Shown: positions 48,001 through 59,850 of the stretch, one piece after another | Numbering within the stretch: position 1 is the stretch's first letter | How the letters are laid out: every line of letters begins with the position of its first letter | NCBI GenBank assembly: GCA_964036665.1 | Contig: OZ038529.1 | Coordinates: 8,416,501 to 8,480,500 of the forward strand | Reading direction: 5' to 3' | Origin: Gordius sp. MW1 | Lineage: Eukaryota > Nematomorpha > Gordioida > Gordea > Gordiidae | DNA: 64,000 bases | Translations under genes and position numbers: made by a program | The notes under the pieces: model-generated | What the model was told of the DNA's origin: nothing | Database searches by the model: none | What the model saw: the letters and a program-made list of their open reading frames with translations, nothing else

Positions 48001-51000
48001 AAAATAATCATTTTGCCTCTCCCTAAATCAATATTGCCCCCCCCCCTCTAATCCCAATGCTGGATAAGCCCATGTAAGTATTGATGGTTGTATTCAACAT
48101 CATTAGTCAATTTATACTTTGTTATAAAGTTTCTTAAATAATTGTAATTATACACAGCCTAGAAAATTGAGAAAACCGCCTTAGTGTCTATCTAAAACAC
48201 TGTAAAATTTAGGTAGGGCATCTCTATACATTAGACTATTTATTCCTTTTATTATAAAGAATAGAAATCAGATGATCATGATTTTCAGCTCTTTCAAACC
48301 GAATATATATAAAAAATCTTGTCAATTTTGAGATAAACATCCTACAATTATAAATTTTCGGCATATTATATGGCCGTTGCATCGGTAATGTAATGCTAGA
48401 GAATTCTTCGCTGATAATTGAAAACAAAGTTAATGGTTAAAAGGCGGTCACATTTCGTTAAATGTTACATTACGACAAAAAATGAAAAAACTCTTGGGAT
48501 CTAAAATGGGTAAGTGGATTTAAAAACTTTTTGTATGTCTAAAAAGAATAAAATCTTAATTTTATTTCTCAGATGAATTTCTTGGTAGGAAAATTATCTG
48601 TTATTACATGCTAGATTTATTTTGCCTGAATTTCTTTTAAAGCCTACATTCCGAAATTTTATAGTAATAATTTTAATCACGATCACAAGCATTAAAAAAT
48701 TTACATTTTTATAACGCTGCTCACTTACATTTTTTTTGTGTGTGTCAATATTATGTTTTTCTCAAAATTTTAATCAATGATAGATGTACTTGTATTATAG
48801 TGAGTATTTAGTTGATAAAAATCATTTGAGAGGGCTTCTTCAAATGCCCCTGCTAACTCTTGAAATCTGAAAATATTGATAAAATGATTTTATTTTCTCA
48901 AATTAAATATCGTTTTCATTATGGAAAATGTATATAAACTAGGCTAAATTTGATAAATTATCAAGTTTAAACAAAAATGATGCTACCTTATTTGGAAATA
49001 TACTGAAAGGTGCCACGGCTTTACCAAGAAATCGTGATACGAGGAAAGTTTCCTAAATTCTACAACATCTTGTTCTGTGGCAAACAAACTTTCTATTTTG
49101 TCCAAAAACTGCAGAGTCTCTGTGTAATTCTAAAATTTGTATAGCAACAATTTTTATAAAAATAAATCGTTCTAGCTATAAGCTATCACCTGGAGTATAC
49201 AAAAAAAAAATGAGAAATTAAATTTGCACCGTAAAATCATTATAAACTTTGTGAAATATATCGGGATTCGCTGGAGCGTATATTGGGGTCATAGCTGTTT
49301 CGAAATTTCTCACAATTTCGGGCCATACGGAATACTTAACGAAATCGAATCCTGGAACAGGCTCAAAAACGATATAACTTTTTGCCTCACTATAGAAGAC
49401 TAGTATAAAAATTACTGAACGATTAAATACTTTAGCTGAAGTGATGAGCTTATTTGTGACAAATCACAACCTGAAAGTATGAGTAGAGGTGCTACTTGAT
49501 GCCCCATAAACTTATAAATTGCTTCATACACTTGAGTTAGTCCTAAGTTCGTATCTTGTATATTGTCCATCTTTATAATCTAATAAACAGATCATATCAC
49601 TAATTTTGTAGATCACGAGTCGCATATATTGAATTGTGCTAAGCTAAATAAAATTGATAATCTAATCTAATATTCAAAATTACATCAAATATTATAGGTA
49701 AGTTTGAACATAGTTAATCTAAATGTTGTTTTAACCTATTTGTCTGTCATAAAATCAAAAAATTAAGGTTACTTTTTTCAAGTTTGGTCTGGCGCATTTG
49801 ATTTTGAATAAATTTTCCGCTTCGCTGTATTGATTTATCAACGCGTAAATTATCATAATTTCGCGGAGTATTTTTGTATCGTCTGCTTCTAACGCATCGC
49901 AACCACGATTAAAAAGACCAATTTGCCGAACGAATAATAATTCAAGTTGATGAAGCATTTTGGCCAAAATATTATCCATCTTCTAATGAAGGTAAATACA
50001 CAAACATTTATATATATATTTAACAAAATCTAGGTTAGAATTATTTATTTCAAGCTTCTTTAAAAGAACACATATTTACTTCGCTCCTCTGAGAAACTTG
50101 TTCATTCTTGGAAAATGTTTTTAGCGTAAATAACAGTGGTCCGTATTCGTTAGCACATCGTTCAAGTTTTTGTAGCAAAGGGTAAATGGTTTGGGAATCT
50201 ATTTCGCAATTTCTAATAGTTAAACATTTCGTGTTTGTATTACATTTGTAGTAGAAATTAATTGTATGTTTATTTGATATTGTTTTATCCCATAAGCCAT
50301 TATAAGTGCGATAAATTCAAACCATAGCCTTGATTAAACACAGAACCCTTAACACTGTTTTTGACGCTGCATTTTAAAATATGAAGGACAAAATTATTAA
50401 CTTTTTAAAAGCGTCCATTTTTTGCTCGAAACTTTTTGGCCCTAATAAATCACATTAATGGTTAAAGCGTATTGCATGAACATAAAATTTGGGAAAGCCT
50501 AAATATAAAAGTTGGTAATAAAACAGTGTGATTTTAACCCAAAAAGGCTCCATTAGCTTAAAACAAGAAAGTTTTTCCTTTGTCTTCCAAGATGTTGAAC
50601 TTTTTAAAAAAGCTCATTACAAAATTTTAAGTCATAAAGCTTATGTGAATGCATGAAGATGCAAAAATATGATTATAGGAAATTGTGAGCTGTGTGTAAA
50701 ATGCTATTTATCAAATGTCATTAATTACTTTAAACTTTGGAACATATATTATCAAAATTTAAATATAATGTAGTTATAGTCGCTACTTAAAAATTGTAGC
50801 GCGCTACTAAACAGCCAAGATTTATAATAAAATATGTAGGATCTTATGAATGCTAAAACCAGTGTAAAAACTAAAAAGTTAAATATTTGGGTCAAAAAAG
50901 TTAATAAGAAATTATTGAATTATAAAAGGCGATATATTATTTAAAAACAAGCAAAAATATGTTACAGAGGTTTTATGAAATTTCGGTAAAAAAATGAAAT

Positions 51001-52546
51001 TTATATTTATGTAACTCTGACAGGTGCCTATCCTATTTTAAAGATATGTAGCCTAATTTTCCTTTAAATGCAGCAAGGTAGTAATATATTTGAATAAAAT
51101 TTCCTTTTTTTAAATCATTTCAATAACACTAGCTGGTTATGGAGCTTGGCAATATAAATAATAAAATCTCCAAATACTAGAGTCATTATAAAAACAAGAT
51201 TAATTAAATTAACCTTTGCCAATAATTATAGAAAAAACAAAAATAGGCCTTTAAATTAAATAATATAGGATCAAAGTAAATCAATAAGGCCTAGTAAAAC
51301 TTATATGAAAATCTAATGTCTTTAAAAATTATGAGGAGCTTTAAATGCCTTGAGCAAACTTTTTTACAATTATATTGGATAAATGTACTCAAATTGTTTA
51401 TATGCCTCAAAATATTTGAATATTTAATAATATAAAGTAATTTAAAATTATTCGGTAGAAGATTGTTGAATAATTTAAAATTAATATATTTACATATAAG
51501 CAAAAATTCAATAAACCCTTTTGTAAGTTTAGCAGTTGTTGATTTATCATTGACAATATATTCATTTAGGATAAGATCATTCTCACTCAAAAAAGTTTCA
51601 CATTCATCCAGTTTTTGTACAAAATTTTGACAATGCTTGTTTTCATCCTAAAAAATAATAATTTACATATTAATGAAAATATATTTAAAATAATCTTTAT
51701 TATATTATAACCTTGATATTAAAAGGTTTAAAAACTTTCCTTAAAATTAATTAAAAATAAATAATTCTGGTATAACTATGTTTAGAAAGTTTGTTGAAAG
51801 CTATTAATTAAAGAACCATGAGAAGAATATAAATAAATTAATTGTACTATTTTTTCCTGTTGTCTAATGGCATCTGATATACATGCTTTGGTTTGAACTT
51901 CACAATCATCTAAGGATAAGCCAACATTCTATAAATTAAATTTACCAATTTTAATAATAATATAAAAATTTATTTTAAACTAAGAAAGTCTTTGCATAAT
52001 ATATGTGTGCAAACAATCATTACATTTTAATATACTCTTATTCTAAGGTTACACATTATTATAAATATAAAAAGTTAGAGTTATTATGAGTAATTTTTAG
52101 AAATAGTAAATGAATTCCATAAATTTTTACTTCTATCTCATTTTTCAAAGAATTGAAGGGGTTAACAAAATCCCGAAAAGATTTCTCAAAATATGACTGA
52201 AAAAAAAATATTAAACATTTTAAATAGAAATTACCAGTTCTGTAGTAAATTTCAAAAAATTGTCATAATTTTCGCTTATAACATCATAAACTTCTGTGCT
52301 AATTTCTTTAGAATAAGCTGCTAAATCATTTTGTAAAGTCTCAAGGTCAACTTTTTGTTTAAATTGGATTAGAAAATCATCAGAATTGAAATTTGGCTAC
52401 AAAAAAGAAAATAATTTTAGTTTCAAGCAGAAATCAATCTTATTTAAGTATCAAATATTTAATATTAGCATAAATTATTCCATCGTTAACAATACCTCTT
52501 TAAACAGATTTTTATCAAAAGATAATTCCTCATTTTCATCAAACAT
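38947..52546 (-). CDS. COG2: Conserved oligomeric Golgi complex subunit 2 (COG2), complete, 18 exons
   Basis: COG2 is a subunit of the COG tether that docks recycling vesicles at the Golgi. Exons (minus, in order): 52546-52496, 52396-52235, 52196-52131, 51928-51848, 51647-51587, 50198-50080, 49982-49773, 49579-49471, 49399-49248, 49129-48987, 48866-48790, 47713-47547, 43044-42961, 42921-42807, 42226-42079, 41202-41056, 39737-39515, 39042-38947. All joins keep phase and sum to 737 codons including TGA, against 738 residues recalled for human COG2. Landmarks: MFDENEELSFDKNLFKE start; FKQKVDLETLQNDL; SVWPEIVRNFE; KPWHLSVYFQIRFQELAG; SILAHKFWKLSLQM; NDIPRIYRHTKR; HKTEESLLRLKK; end NPEQQP. Introns hold a LINE, hAT ends, MITEs and a tandem duplication, none disrupting an exon. 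Least certain are the exon 5 end (51587), exon 9 start and exon 12 start, each chosen by phase. Confidence 0.93.
39857..40861. repeat. Direct tandem duplication in COG2 intron 17
   Basis: About 450 bp at 39857-40300 recurs at 40407-40861: AAGATAAGGACGTTT, GGCGACCCAAA-type and GAGCACAATTAATTTAAAAG strings appear in the same order. A GAAGAA-rich spacer lies just before the second copy. The copies have diverged by substitutions and small gaps. Confidence 0.85.
42499..42685. mobile_element. MITE, family C
   Basis: TAGCGTGGTAAAAACGG to GATTTACAACACTA; arms fold through GTCGACTAAACATAAGCAGA. Lies in COG2 intron 14, between exons 42921-42807 and 42226-42079. Confidence 0.8.
43268..43417. mobile_element. 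MITE, family A, left end lost
   Basis: GGCAATAATGGTTTGGGGAG through CAGCCGCCCCTCCCTG to CTGGCTACGCCTATGG. In the large COG2 intron 12. Confidence 0.65.
44234..46505 (-). mobile_element. LINE retrotransposon, 5'-truncated, APE endonuclease and RT, in COG2 intron 12
   Basis: Minus strand from 46505: endonuclease MCAYAPQIGCSESEKDIFF, GADFNAHVGKDR, KHFSQIDYLLIRR and QHRPLVMDLD; linker; RT with KANGPDGIPMEAM, NYRGIKLC, QFGFVAGKSTIDPIFALRQM, VFIDLEKAYDTVPRDL, GLHQGSALSPFLFNI, MLYADDIVL; tail LLYGSETWAL and ENRLRWYGHILRR. A few frameshifts separate the frames (near 45600, 44940 and 44660). The 5' start of the endonuclease is missing, as usual for LINE insertions. Best preserved of at least four related copies. 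RTE-like by gross layout, clade not proven. Confidence 0.9.
46704..47450. mobile_element. hAT-like element with CCCGG-rich ends, partly duplicated
   Basis: CAGAGACCAG then CCCGGCCCG-rich sequence on the left; on the right GGCCGGGTTCGGGCAG to CTGACCTCT. A block starting TTTGGGATTGCATAAA occurs twice in tandem (about 47117-47285 and 47287-47450), each ending CTGACCTCT. No transposase seen and no clear duplication found. Lies beside COG2 exon 12. Confidence 0.6.
47903..48074. mobile_element. MITE, family A
   Basis: CATGGGCGTAGCCAAGG to TGGATAAGCCCATG, in COG2 intron 11. Confidence 0.85.
52496..52546 (-). CDS. COG2: COG2 first coding exon
   Basis: ATG at 52546 begins 17 codons, LSFDKNLFKE matching the family's LCFDKDEF near the N-terminus, then GTATTG donor. 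GC-richer sequence at 52550-52720 upstream is probably the 5' UTR or promoter; the frame running through it on the plus strand is not convincing. Confidence 0.85.
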
Positions 52547-52718
52547 GCTTCACACCTGGCTCATGTCTGATTTTAGGGTACATTTGGTACATATGAAATC
52601 TTTAAAGGGCGACAAGTACAGTCGTGGGGTGGCTCCCATTTATTGTACTAACTATAATTTGCTAGTTCATCCCCTTCCCCTAGGACCTTACATTTTGTCG
52701 ACCATTTGCGCACCATAA

Positions 52719-53469
52719 ATATTCCAATTTTATGCCGGCAATAAATATGTCAGTTCGGATGATTATCCTTATCGCTAGGTATTATGGATTTTTATTTTAA
52801 TTACACATAATTAAATTTTAAGAATGCGTTTACAGATTTGCACAAAAATCTAAATTGGCGAATTCTATAGTTAAAAAGTTTTTGAACAGGAAATAGGGTA
52901 GTACAGGTTTTGGAACAGATCAAAATAGGCAAATCTTTGAATAGGGATCACTGATGCTGGGATTAATCCGTAAGTGAATATCAAAAGAAAAAAGTCTATG
53001 TAGATAATGCATGCTTTGCTATTTTTAACAACCTCTGTAAGTTTTTTACAATTGTTTTCTTATTAATAGAGCAATTTTTAAATGAAAATGCAAAAAACCT
53101 CATATATTGAGCCTAATATAAAAGTGTATTTCATAGCACATAGCATCCTTAAATTCATATATTATACTTGCAGTCCAAAACTAAATTTTCCAATTACATG
53201 TATTTATAATGTAAATAGTTATTATAAGTTTCTAGTCATTAATGCCCTAATTATTTGCAACTCCTTATTATCCATATTATAATTTACGCTTAAAAAACGG
53301 ACCAATTGCTTTTATTGTTAATTGCAAGCATTATATTTATTTACATGAAAGTATTAATTCTGTTTAACTATTTCACCTTCAATCCAAGTTCAGTCATAAA
53401 TTCACCTTTTATTTATACTGATGTTTTAGAGAAAAACTCAGGCAAGCAATTATTGGCGGGCATTACCTA
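52719..53469. other. Upstream flank of COG2
   Basis: AT-rich DNA with short chance frames; the minus-strand COG2 promoter should lie at its left side. Nothing specific recognised. Confidence 0.4.
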
Positions 53470-55181
53470 TAGTGATGCGGAAAAACCGAGAAAAATCTCG
53501 GTCTCGTCTCGGACGAGACGAGACGAGAATTTAAAAAATTGAGTCGAGATCGAGACGAGAATTTTTACCTCGAGACGAGACGAGACGAGATTTTATAGTC
53601 GAGATCTCGGTTTATTTTTAACTATTGAGACTTAATTTAGCTAATTAAGAATTTTTATTTTATTACATTTACATTTACATTTAGGATATTAAATGCAAAT
53701 AATATGATTTTGATTGATACTAATTTACGCACCTATTTATCCGCTTTGTGCGAATTTCAAATTTGTAATATAATTTTATTCAATAGACAACATAGTATTA
53801 GTGGCCCTTAGGGTATATGAACAATTAATTATGTATTTTTTACTTATTTGCATAGCATTATCATACAATATAACGTTTTAGACCTATAATGAGTTTATGC
53901 GCAGAAAGTTTATCATCCAACTCAAAAAAGAGCAAGCTTATCAAAAATTTGACAGTATTCAAGGATGAATCAAATAAAATGGGGAAGTGTAAATTGTGCT
54001 TTAAAGCACTAAGACGGATAGCAATACTTCAGTTCAGGTCTTCAACGACATCTTAAACGTTACCATCATGAGGATTACTATAACATTTACCCTACTAAGT
54101 TAATAAGGAATTAAACTGCCAAAAATTTTCAGCCAACCTAGATGCTTTAGAAAATCTAAGCATTTAGTAGCAATTATATATCACACATATTCATTAAAAA
54201 TGACTAAATAATTGTACGTATTATATAATTAGTTGATTGAAAAATATAATAATCCCAATTTAGCAGCAATGGCTAGAGATTTTTTGAGCACTCCGGCAAC
54301 CTCGGTGCCTGCCGAAAGATTTTTTTCCAAGGCGTCTCTGACTATCGAAATCGTAATAGATTAACCCATGAATCTGTCAGGAGCTTGCTATGCCTAAACT
54401 TATGGCACACCTCAACAATTTTCCACCCATCACTTTTATAACATTTTACAATGTAGGCTTGGCAGATGCATTCAAATTCACTGAATTTTTTGCAAAATGC
54501 TGCAATTTATCAATAAATTAAAAGATGTGAACATACGCTTTATAGTACGTAATTATTTTATGCGAAAATTAATAAAAAATGGATTAAGTTAATACCTTGT
54601 TATGTATAATGGGATGTCACACTATAATAGAATTGTTTATTTTTATATTTAACAACTTGAATTAAATTATATATGTGCATTTAACGTAAGATCTCAAAAC
54701 TTTTATGTTTTTCCACAATTAATGCCTATTTTATTGTATTTGCAATGTTCATATATTTACTTTTTTTAAATAATAATATTTTTAAAAGTTTACTCTTGCA
54801 TTTTCGTCATTATTTCAAATGTTAAAATATGATAATCTTATTACTCTTTATCCTTTAATTGAGCTTTAGCCAGGAAATAAATCGAGTCAAGTAGTATATA
54901 ACACCTATATTAATGCTTCCTAAGGTTATCTAGCTTATGTTTTAAGGTTTGAGATAAAAAATTGGTTCCATTATCACCAATTTATATCTTATATACTAAT
55001 TTATAAGAGTCAGAAAAAAATATGTTTAGTACAATTATTTTTAAAAGTCGAGACGAGAATTCTCGTCGAGACGAGATCGAGATTTTTCTAGGCCGAGACG
55101 AGACGAGATCGAGATTTTAATAATCGCTCCCGAGACGAGACGAGATTTTGCTTTCGAGACCGAGACGAGATCGAAACACTA
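53470..55181. mobile_element. hAT element relic with GAGACG-repeat ends
   Basis: TAGTG and CACTA termini lead into 100-150 bp of GAGACGAGA and GATCTCG repeats in mirrored arrangement. Inside, on the plus strand, a BED-type zinc finger remnant (KCKLCFKALR, later HLKRYHH-like in another frame, 53985-54070) and a hAT dimerisation region (LAAMARDFLSTPATS, VPAERFFSK, 54260-54420) survive; most of the transposase between them is gone. Flanks TTACCTA and TAACCTA match at six of seven bases. Confidence 0.8.
54255..54425 (+). pseudogene. hAT transposase dimerisation-domain remnant
   Basis: One frame reads NPNLAAMARDFLSTPATSVP then AERFFSK; after a shift NRNRLTHESVRSLLCLNLW. These are the PATSVPSERVFS and NRNRL..E.V..LL.L blocks of hAT proteins. 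Confidence 0.85.
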
Positions 55182-55439
55182 TAACCTAGTACCAAATAAT
55201 AAAATGAAATCTTAACTTTGACCAGAAACGTAGACAGGCAAATGCCGTCAAAAAGCCTACCTACTATTGTATGGTTGGAGCGGACTAAAGGAGAAACGGG
55301 CGATGCTGATTGTGGATACGGTGCCTACACAGAAACAACGATGCAGGCTTTAGCCAAAGGGGCAAAGCTTTAAATAGAGATCAATGGTTTTGAGATCCAT
55401 TGGAAGGGAATATGATGAATAAAGAAAACATCTAAATAG

Positions 55440-55767
55440 AAAATAGAATTGTCAATTAAGAGAGTTTATTAAAAAGCTGCGAAGAAGGCAATTGTGATAG
55501 CAAAGAATGATGGTTATACAGAATTGTCTAACAAGCTGGATCATTAATGAGATATCTTATTTAAGTCGAAGGAAGCAATGAAAAGATGAAAAAAATATTT
55601 CCTCAAACTTATAAATATAGCAAGTGACAGCAATCTCCTATCCGATATCGAGCCAACATAACAGACTCTTTTAAAATGATAAAATCAGGGTACAATTGCA
55701 AAAGAAGCTAATTATTGATGGAAGCATGGGTAGGATGCTAGTCATGACCATGACAAACATCTATTAT
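55440..55767 (+). pseudogene. LINE fragment
   Basis: Plus-strand frames give AAKKAIVIAKNDGYTELSNK and KKYFLKLINIASDSNLLSDI, matching the pre-RT linker of the 44234-46505 LINE. Ends abruptly at the GAGACG-type repeat. Confidence 0.7.
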
Positions 55768-55895
55768 TTCGATCTCGTCTCGGTCTCGAAAGCAAAATCT
55801 CCTCTCGCATCAGGTGACATTATGAGAATCTCGATCTCCTCTCATCTCGGTCTCGTCTCATCTCGGCCTAGAAAAATCTCAATTATTATTGTGAC
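55768..55895. repeat. Second GAGACG-type hAT terminus
   Basis: ATCTCGTCTCGGTCTCGAAA and a later GTCTCGTCTCATCTCGG are in the opposite orientation to the arm ending at 55181, so this is another copy of the same element's end, with the LINE fragment between them. Confidence 0.7.
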
Positions 55896-55920
55896 AAAAG
55901 TAGAAAAATGGACCGAGTAA

Positions 55921-56769
55921 ATATTTTAAATCTTACATTATAATAAAATCGTTTACTTTTTAAATGTAAGATATTTGTTATAAAATTATATATGCAATAT
56001 ATTAAAAACCTCAGCTTGGTATTCCGATAACAATGCTACTTTTATTGGTGTTTTTAAAACGTTGTAATATGTGCAACTAATTACTTATGTTATGTATAAT
56101 GACAAAAGCATACACTCATGCATCTTAGGTTTCTATAACAATAAAATTATTTAGAGAACTGATAATGGTAATATTAAAGGGCTGCTACAACTCTAAACTT
56201 TAATCATTTATCTAAAGGCATTACTAATTTTTAGCAATGCTTATAAAGGGGCCCAACTAATTCAAATGTCTAAATGGCTGCTTAAAAGGATTTCCATTTT
56301 AATTTTAATTGTTATGCAATTTTGGGCCCGTCGTCTTGTCCTGTCCTTTCTTGAGTGTCCTGTTTATATAATTGCCATGGAAACTTATAAGAGTTTAAAA
56401 TGGCTGTGGCCTTATGCTTCTGTAAATGCCTTTTATTTTGCTTTCGCAAATACACTATGACCGCTGGTTGGCTTTAATTCTTGACCTCGCCTCAGCCCAA
56501 ATTCCATTATAAGCTCTACTGATTAACTTTATTCATAAATTCTGTTTGCAACTTGTCTAGATTCTTGCTATATATCGGATGTTTGGGAAACTGGCTAAAT
56601 AATTCTCGTCAAATAATGATGACCGTTGTTTACTTCTACTTTATCTGACCCCGGCCAAAAGCCACAATTATTATTAATTTGGTTAATTGCTATTTTAATT
56701 GTATTTTACTGCTTTGTGAATTATTGTTTCTTCTTTTTGTTATTAACCTAAATTTTGCATTGATAATAT
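55921..56769. other. Non-coding
   Basis: A 64-residue frame at 56266-56460 with a hydrophobic start is the only open stretch; it matches nothing I know and lacks support. Confidence 0.4.
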
Positions 56770-57055
56770 ATTATTCTTGTTGATACCATTGATAATATGG
56801 CTTTTTGACAGTCTGCTGGCTACTGACCAATGGAAAAAATGACCACTGGCCAAAGTGAGATTAAAATTGATTTTTTTCTCTAGATTATAATTATAGGCTA
56901 GTTATTTGGCTGTCTACTGACCATTAGAAAAAATGACCACTGGCCAAAGTGCATATCGCATTTTTTTTTATGTTATAATTATAGGCTATTTGGCCGTCTG
57001 ACCAATGGAAAAAATGACAAATGGCCAAAGTCTGATTGGAAAATTTTTTCGTTTT
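56770..57055. repeat. Hairpin minisatellite, second locus
   Basis: Three units with GGC(C)GTCTGCTGGCTACTG, CCAATGGAAAAAATGACCA and CTGGCCAAAGT, the same design as 8861-9655. Confidence 0.85.
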
Positions 57056-58057
57056 TTTAATATCATGTTTATATTATACATATGCGCATGATTTGAATAG
57101 AGTCTATTGTCATAATTCAAATTATGGGTCGCTTACATCAAATTGTTTAAATTTAAACAGTATCAAAAAAACTCTAAATTGAAAGTTGTACGTTTTGGAA
57201 GGATGACTATTGGCTTTTCCAAGGTCATATCCTCTATTTGCGTTCCTTTCGTCATTTTGATTAATTTGGAAGTTGATAAATAAGAATGAATGAAAGAAAA
57301 CTTATTCCTCAATAATAAAGTATTAATAAATGTTTTTAATACGAATAATAATAATAGGAATAATAATAAACTAATCATGAAATAATTTTATTGTTGACTA
57401 GGGCCGGGGTGTGGAAATACAGAACAAAAGATGAATTATAAAGATAAGAATAAAACTATATGTTTTTTACCAACTCGGATTTGGCTTACAATATTAAAAT
57501 ATATAATTATAACAATAATATAATCTGTAGAAAATGATATACAACTATACGTATTCACATATCATCTTTCCCTTTAAAGAATGAAGGCTCCCTCTGGTTT
57601 CGTTCTTCGACCTTGTGCTCCAACAACAATGTGTAACATTCCTTAAACTCTTGAAGTGGGCTAGCTGTAAGGGTGAGATGATATGGAAATTGTCAGTAGG
57701 GACTTGAACCTTTCCATCATCCGCTGTAGACTTCCTGACCAACTATTCAGGGACCGGACTGCATCGCTACTCATAAGATTACGATGTCGGTAGAAGATGT
57801 CGGTTGATCCCCCGACTCCGTCTTTACCGATAGTCCGTTTATTTCTGCTCTGAGAGAGGTAGACTTTAGAGCCCAAGCCCTACATGGCATCCTTAAGGGA
57901 GTTCTACCTGCTCCGCCAAAATCCTTTTTATCCTTTTCCCGTGGTCCACTACATCGGATCTTCTCATACAAGCCAAACCAGTTGTTTAACGGCCCTATCA
58001 CCTTAAACCATTCCCACCTTAATATTGGTCTAATCTCAACCGACGTAATATGCAAGG

Positions 58058-58195
58058 GCAATATTAATTTTTCATTTAAAGTATTAAAGTGTTGCACACT
58101 GGATCTCCTGTATTTATGGACCTTGATTTTTCATTTAAAGTATTAAAGTGTTGCATACCGGATCTCCTGCATTTATGGACCTTGAGAATAATCCT
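58058..58195. repeat. Tandem duplication, unit about 64 bp
   Basis: TTTTTCATTTAAAGTATTAA followed by AGTGTTGCA and GGATCTCCTG is present twice in a row. Confidence 0.8.
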
Positions 58196-58232
58196 ATACT
58201 CCCCACATCCATAGAAAAATGTTTCCTTTTTC

Positions 58233-58380
58233 ATTGAATTAACATCATAAGTTCTTATTATCGCTTGAATTCTCATTGAATTAACATCATAAGTTCTTAT
58301 TATCCCTTGAATTCTCATTGAATTAACATCATAATTTCATATTATTCCTTGAATTCTCCTTGAAATAACATCATAAGTTC
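58233..58380. repeat. Minisatellite, about four units of 43 bp
   Basis: GAATTAACATCATAAGTTCT followed by TATTATCGCTTGAATTCTC repeats about four times, the last unit degenerate. Confidence 0.85.
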
Positions 58381-58744
58381 TTATAAAACATATGTTTTTA
58401 TTCTTATCTTTATAATTTATCTTTTGTTCTGTAATTTCCACACCCCGGCCTTAGTCAACAATAAAATTATCTTATGATTAGTTTATTATTATTCCTATTA
58501 TTAATATTATTATTCGTATTTATGGTGATATACAGAACAAAAGATAAATTATAAAGATAAGAATAAAAACATATGTTTTTTATCAACTCGGATTTGGCTT
58601 ACAATATTAAAATATATAATTATAGCAATAATATAATCTGTAGAAAATGATATAGAACTATACGTATTCACATATATGACAGTTTTATAGCAGGTTTTAC
58701 AAAAATTTAACTTTTTAAATATTTCTATAAATAAATAACTAATT

Positions 58745-58860
58745 ATTTGCATTTTATACCCCCCCCCATAGGCATTCTTGCCCCTTCCCACCTTTCTCGC
58801 CCTTAAATTGCATAGCAAATATGCTACGTTTATACGGAGTATAGATGAGTTTCGTTCCCC
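58745..58860. repeat. Dispersed repeat, partner of 9895-10015
   Basis: GGCATTCTTGCCCCTTCCCA, then CATAGCAAATATGCTACG, in the same order as the first copy. Confidence 0.65.
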
Positions 58861-58879
58861 TCTCCCTCGTGCCCCTTAA

Positions 58880-59850
58880 CTAAACAGAAGAGCAAATTTT
58901 TTATTAATTCAGAATAACTTAAACCCTTCAAAGTGAGATCCTCAAGAGTGTCGCAATTATAGAGGTATCAAACTAATTTATCACTTTTAAACTTATGGAA
59001 ACAATATTATTACCCGCGCTAAAGAACGAAGCGGGCGTGACCGGCAAATCCTCAATAGACTCGATCTTCGCTATAAAACTAGAGGTGATAAACAAATATG
59101 GCGAAAAGAAAGGAAATTCACATATAACGTTTATTGACTAGGAGTAGGTTTATGACCACCGGCTTCCCAATTTAAATGCCCCCTAATACGATAGAATATT
59201 CATGGGCTTATCAAAAATATTTAAGAAGTCTCAATTTTTGTCTTAAAATAAAAGAGGGGGAGTTAAACGCTTTTTGATACAAATTGGGTTACAACAAGGA
59301 TTTGCACAAGAGACTATTGATTTATTATAATTATGGAATGATAACGAAAGACAAAGTCATCTTTTCGGTGTATGCTTTATGCCGATGATCAAGTGTCAGG
59401 ACAAAGTACAGAGCATAAGCCGAAAAAGATTTGTAGTGAAACAAATTCATCTGTAGTGAAACAAATTAAATTTATCTTGAAAGAGATTTGGTTGTGATAC
59501 GCACAAGGTGAAAAGAGAAAGAATACACGAACAGAGTTAACGTTAATTTGAATGTTTATCGTTATCTATTGCTACATAAACTCGCGATTTATAGATTAGT
59601 ACCCATTGTTATAATTCCCCCTTAATAAATTATATCCAACCTCTTTCACTAAAACTATAGATTTGTAGAATAAAAGATAAGTAGCTACATCAACATAAAC
59701 GTCATACTACGTACCTTATCGCTGGATGATGACCAACTCAACTACTTTAGCCAGGCCTACATATCACGACTCAATGCTGAATCTAGAGAGAGACAACATA
59801 AAGGAAAACGCAAGGTTCTAAAAAGGATGGCTTTAATGAAAATTTAATTC
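58880..59850 (+). pseudogene. Decayed LINE, RT region
   Basis: Plus strand: AATTATAGAGGTATCAAACT encodes NYRGIKL; then AGKSSID-like and an Asp-rich core in broken frames; MLYADDQVS near 59365 keeps YADD. Downstream text to about 59850 resembles the tail of the same family. Full of stops. Confidence 0.7.

Larger units (their letters stand above)
57370..58680. repeat. Inverted and direct duplication of a 150-200 bp block
   Basis: The block with TATAAAGATAAGAATAAAAC occurs at 57370-57560, inverted at 58380-58510, and direct again at 58530-58680. The inverted copies also share GGTGTGGAAAT and TCAACAATAAAATTAT at their outer ends. The space between is repeat-derived and partly open on the minus strand (57545-58097), with no recognised protein. 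Confidence 0.75.

Noticed and set aside
48236-48427. Possible extra COG2 exon (63-residue minus-strand frame)
   Set aside because: Exons 11 and 12 join in phase without it, and its sequence does not fit the family at that position.
56266-56460. 64-residue hydrophobic plus-strand frame
   Set aside because: No signal-peptide cleavage pattern, partner exon or recognisable motif; chance is likely in this repeat-rich stretch.
57545-58318. Overlapping minus-strand frames of 65-108 codons
   Set aside because: They shift frame repeatedly and run through tandem repeats; no protein family recognised.
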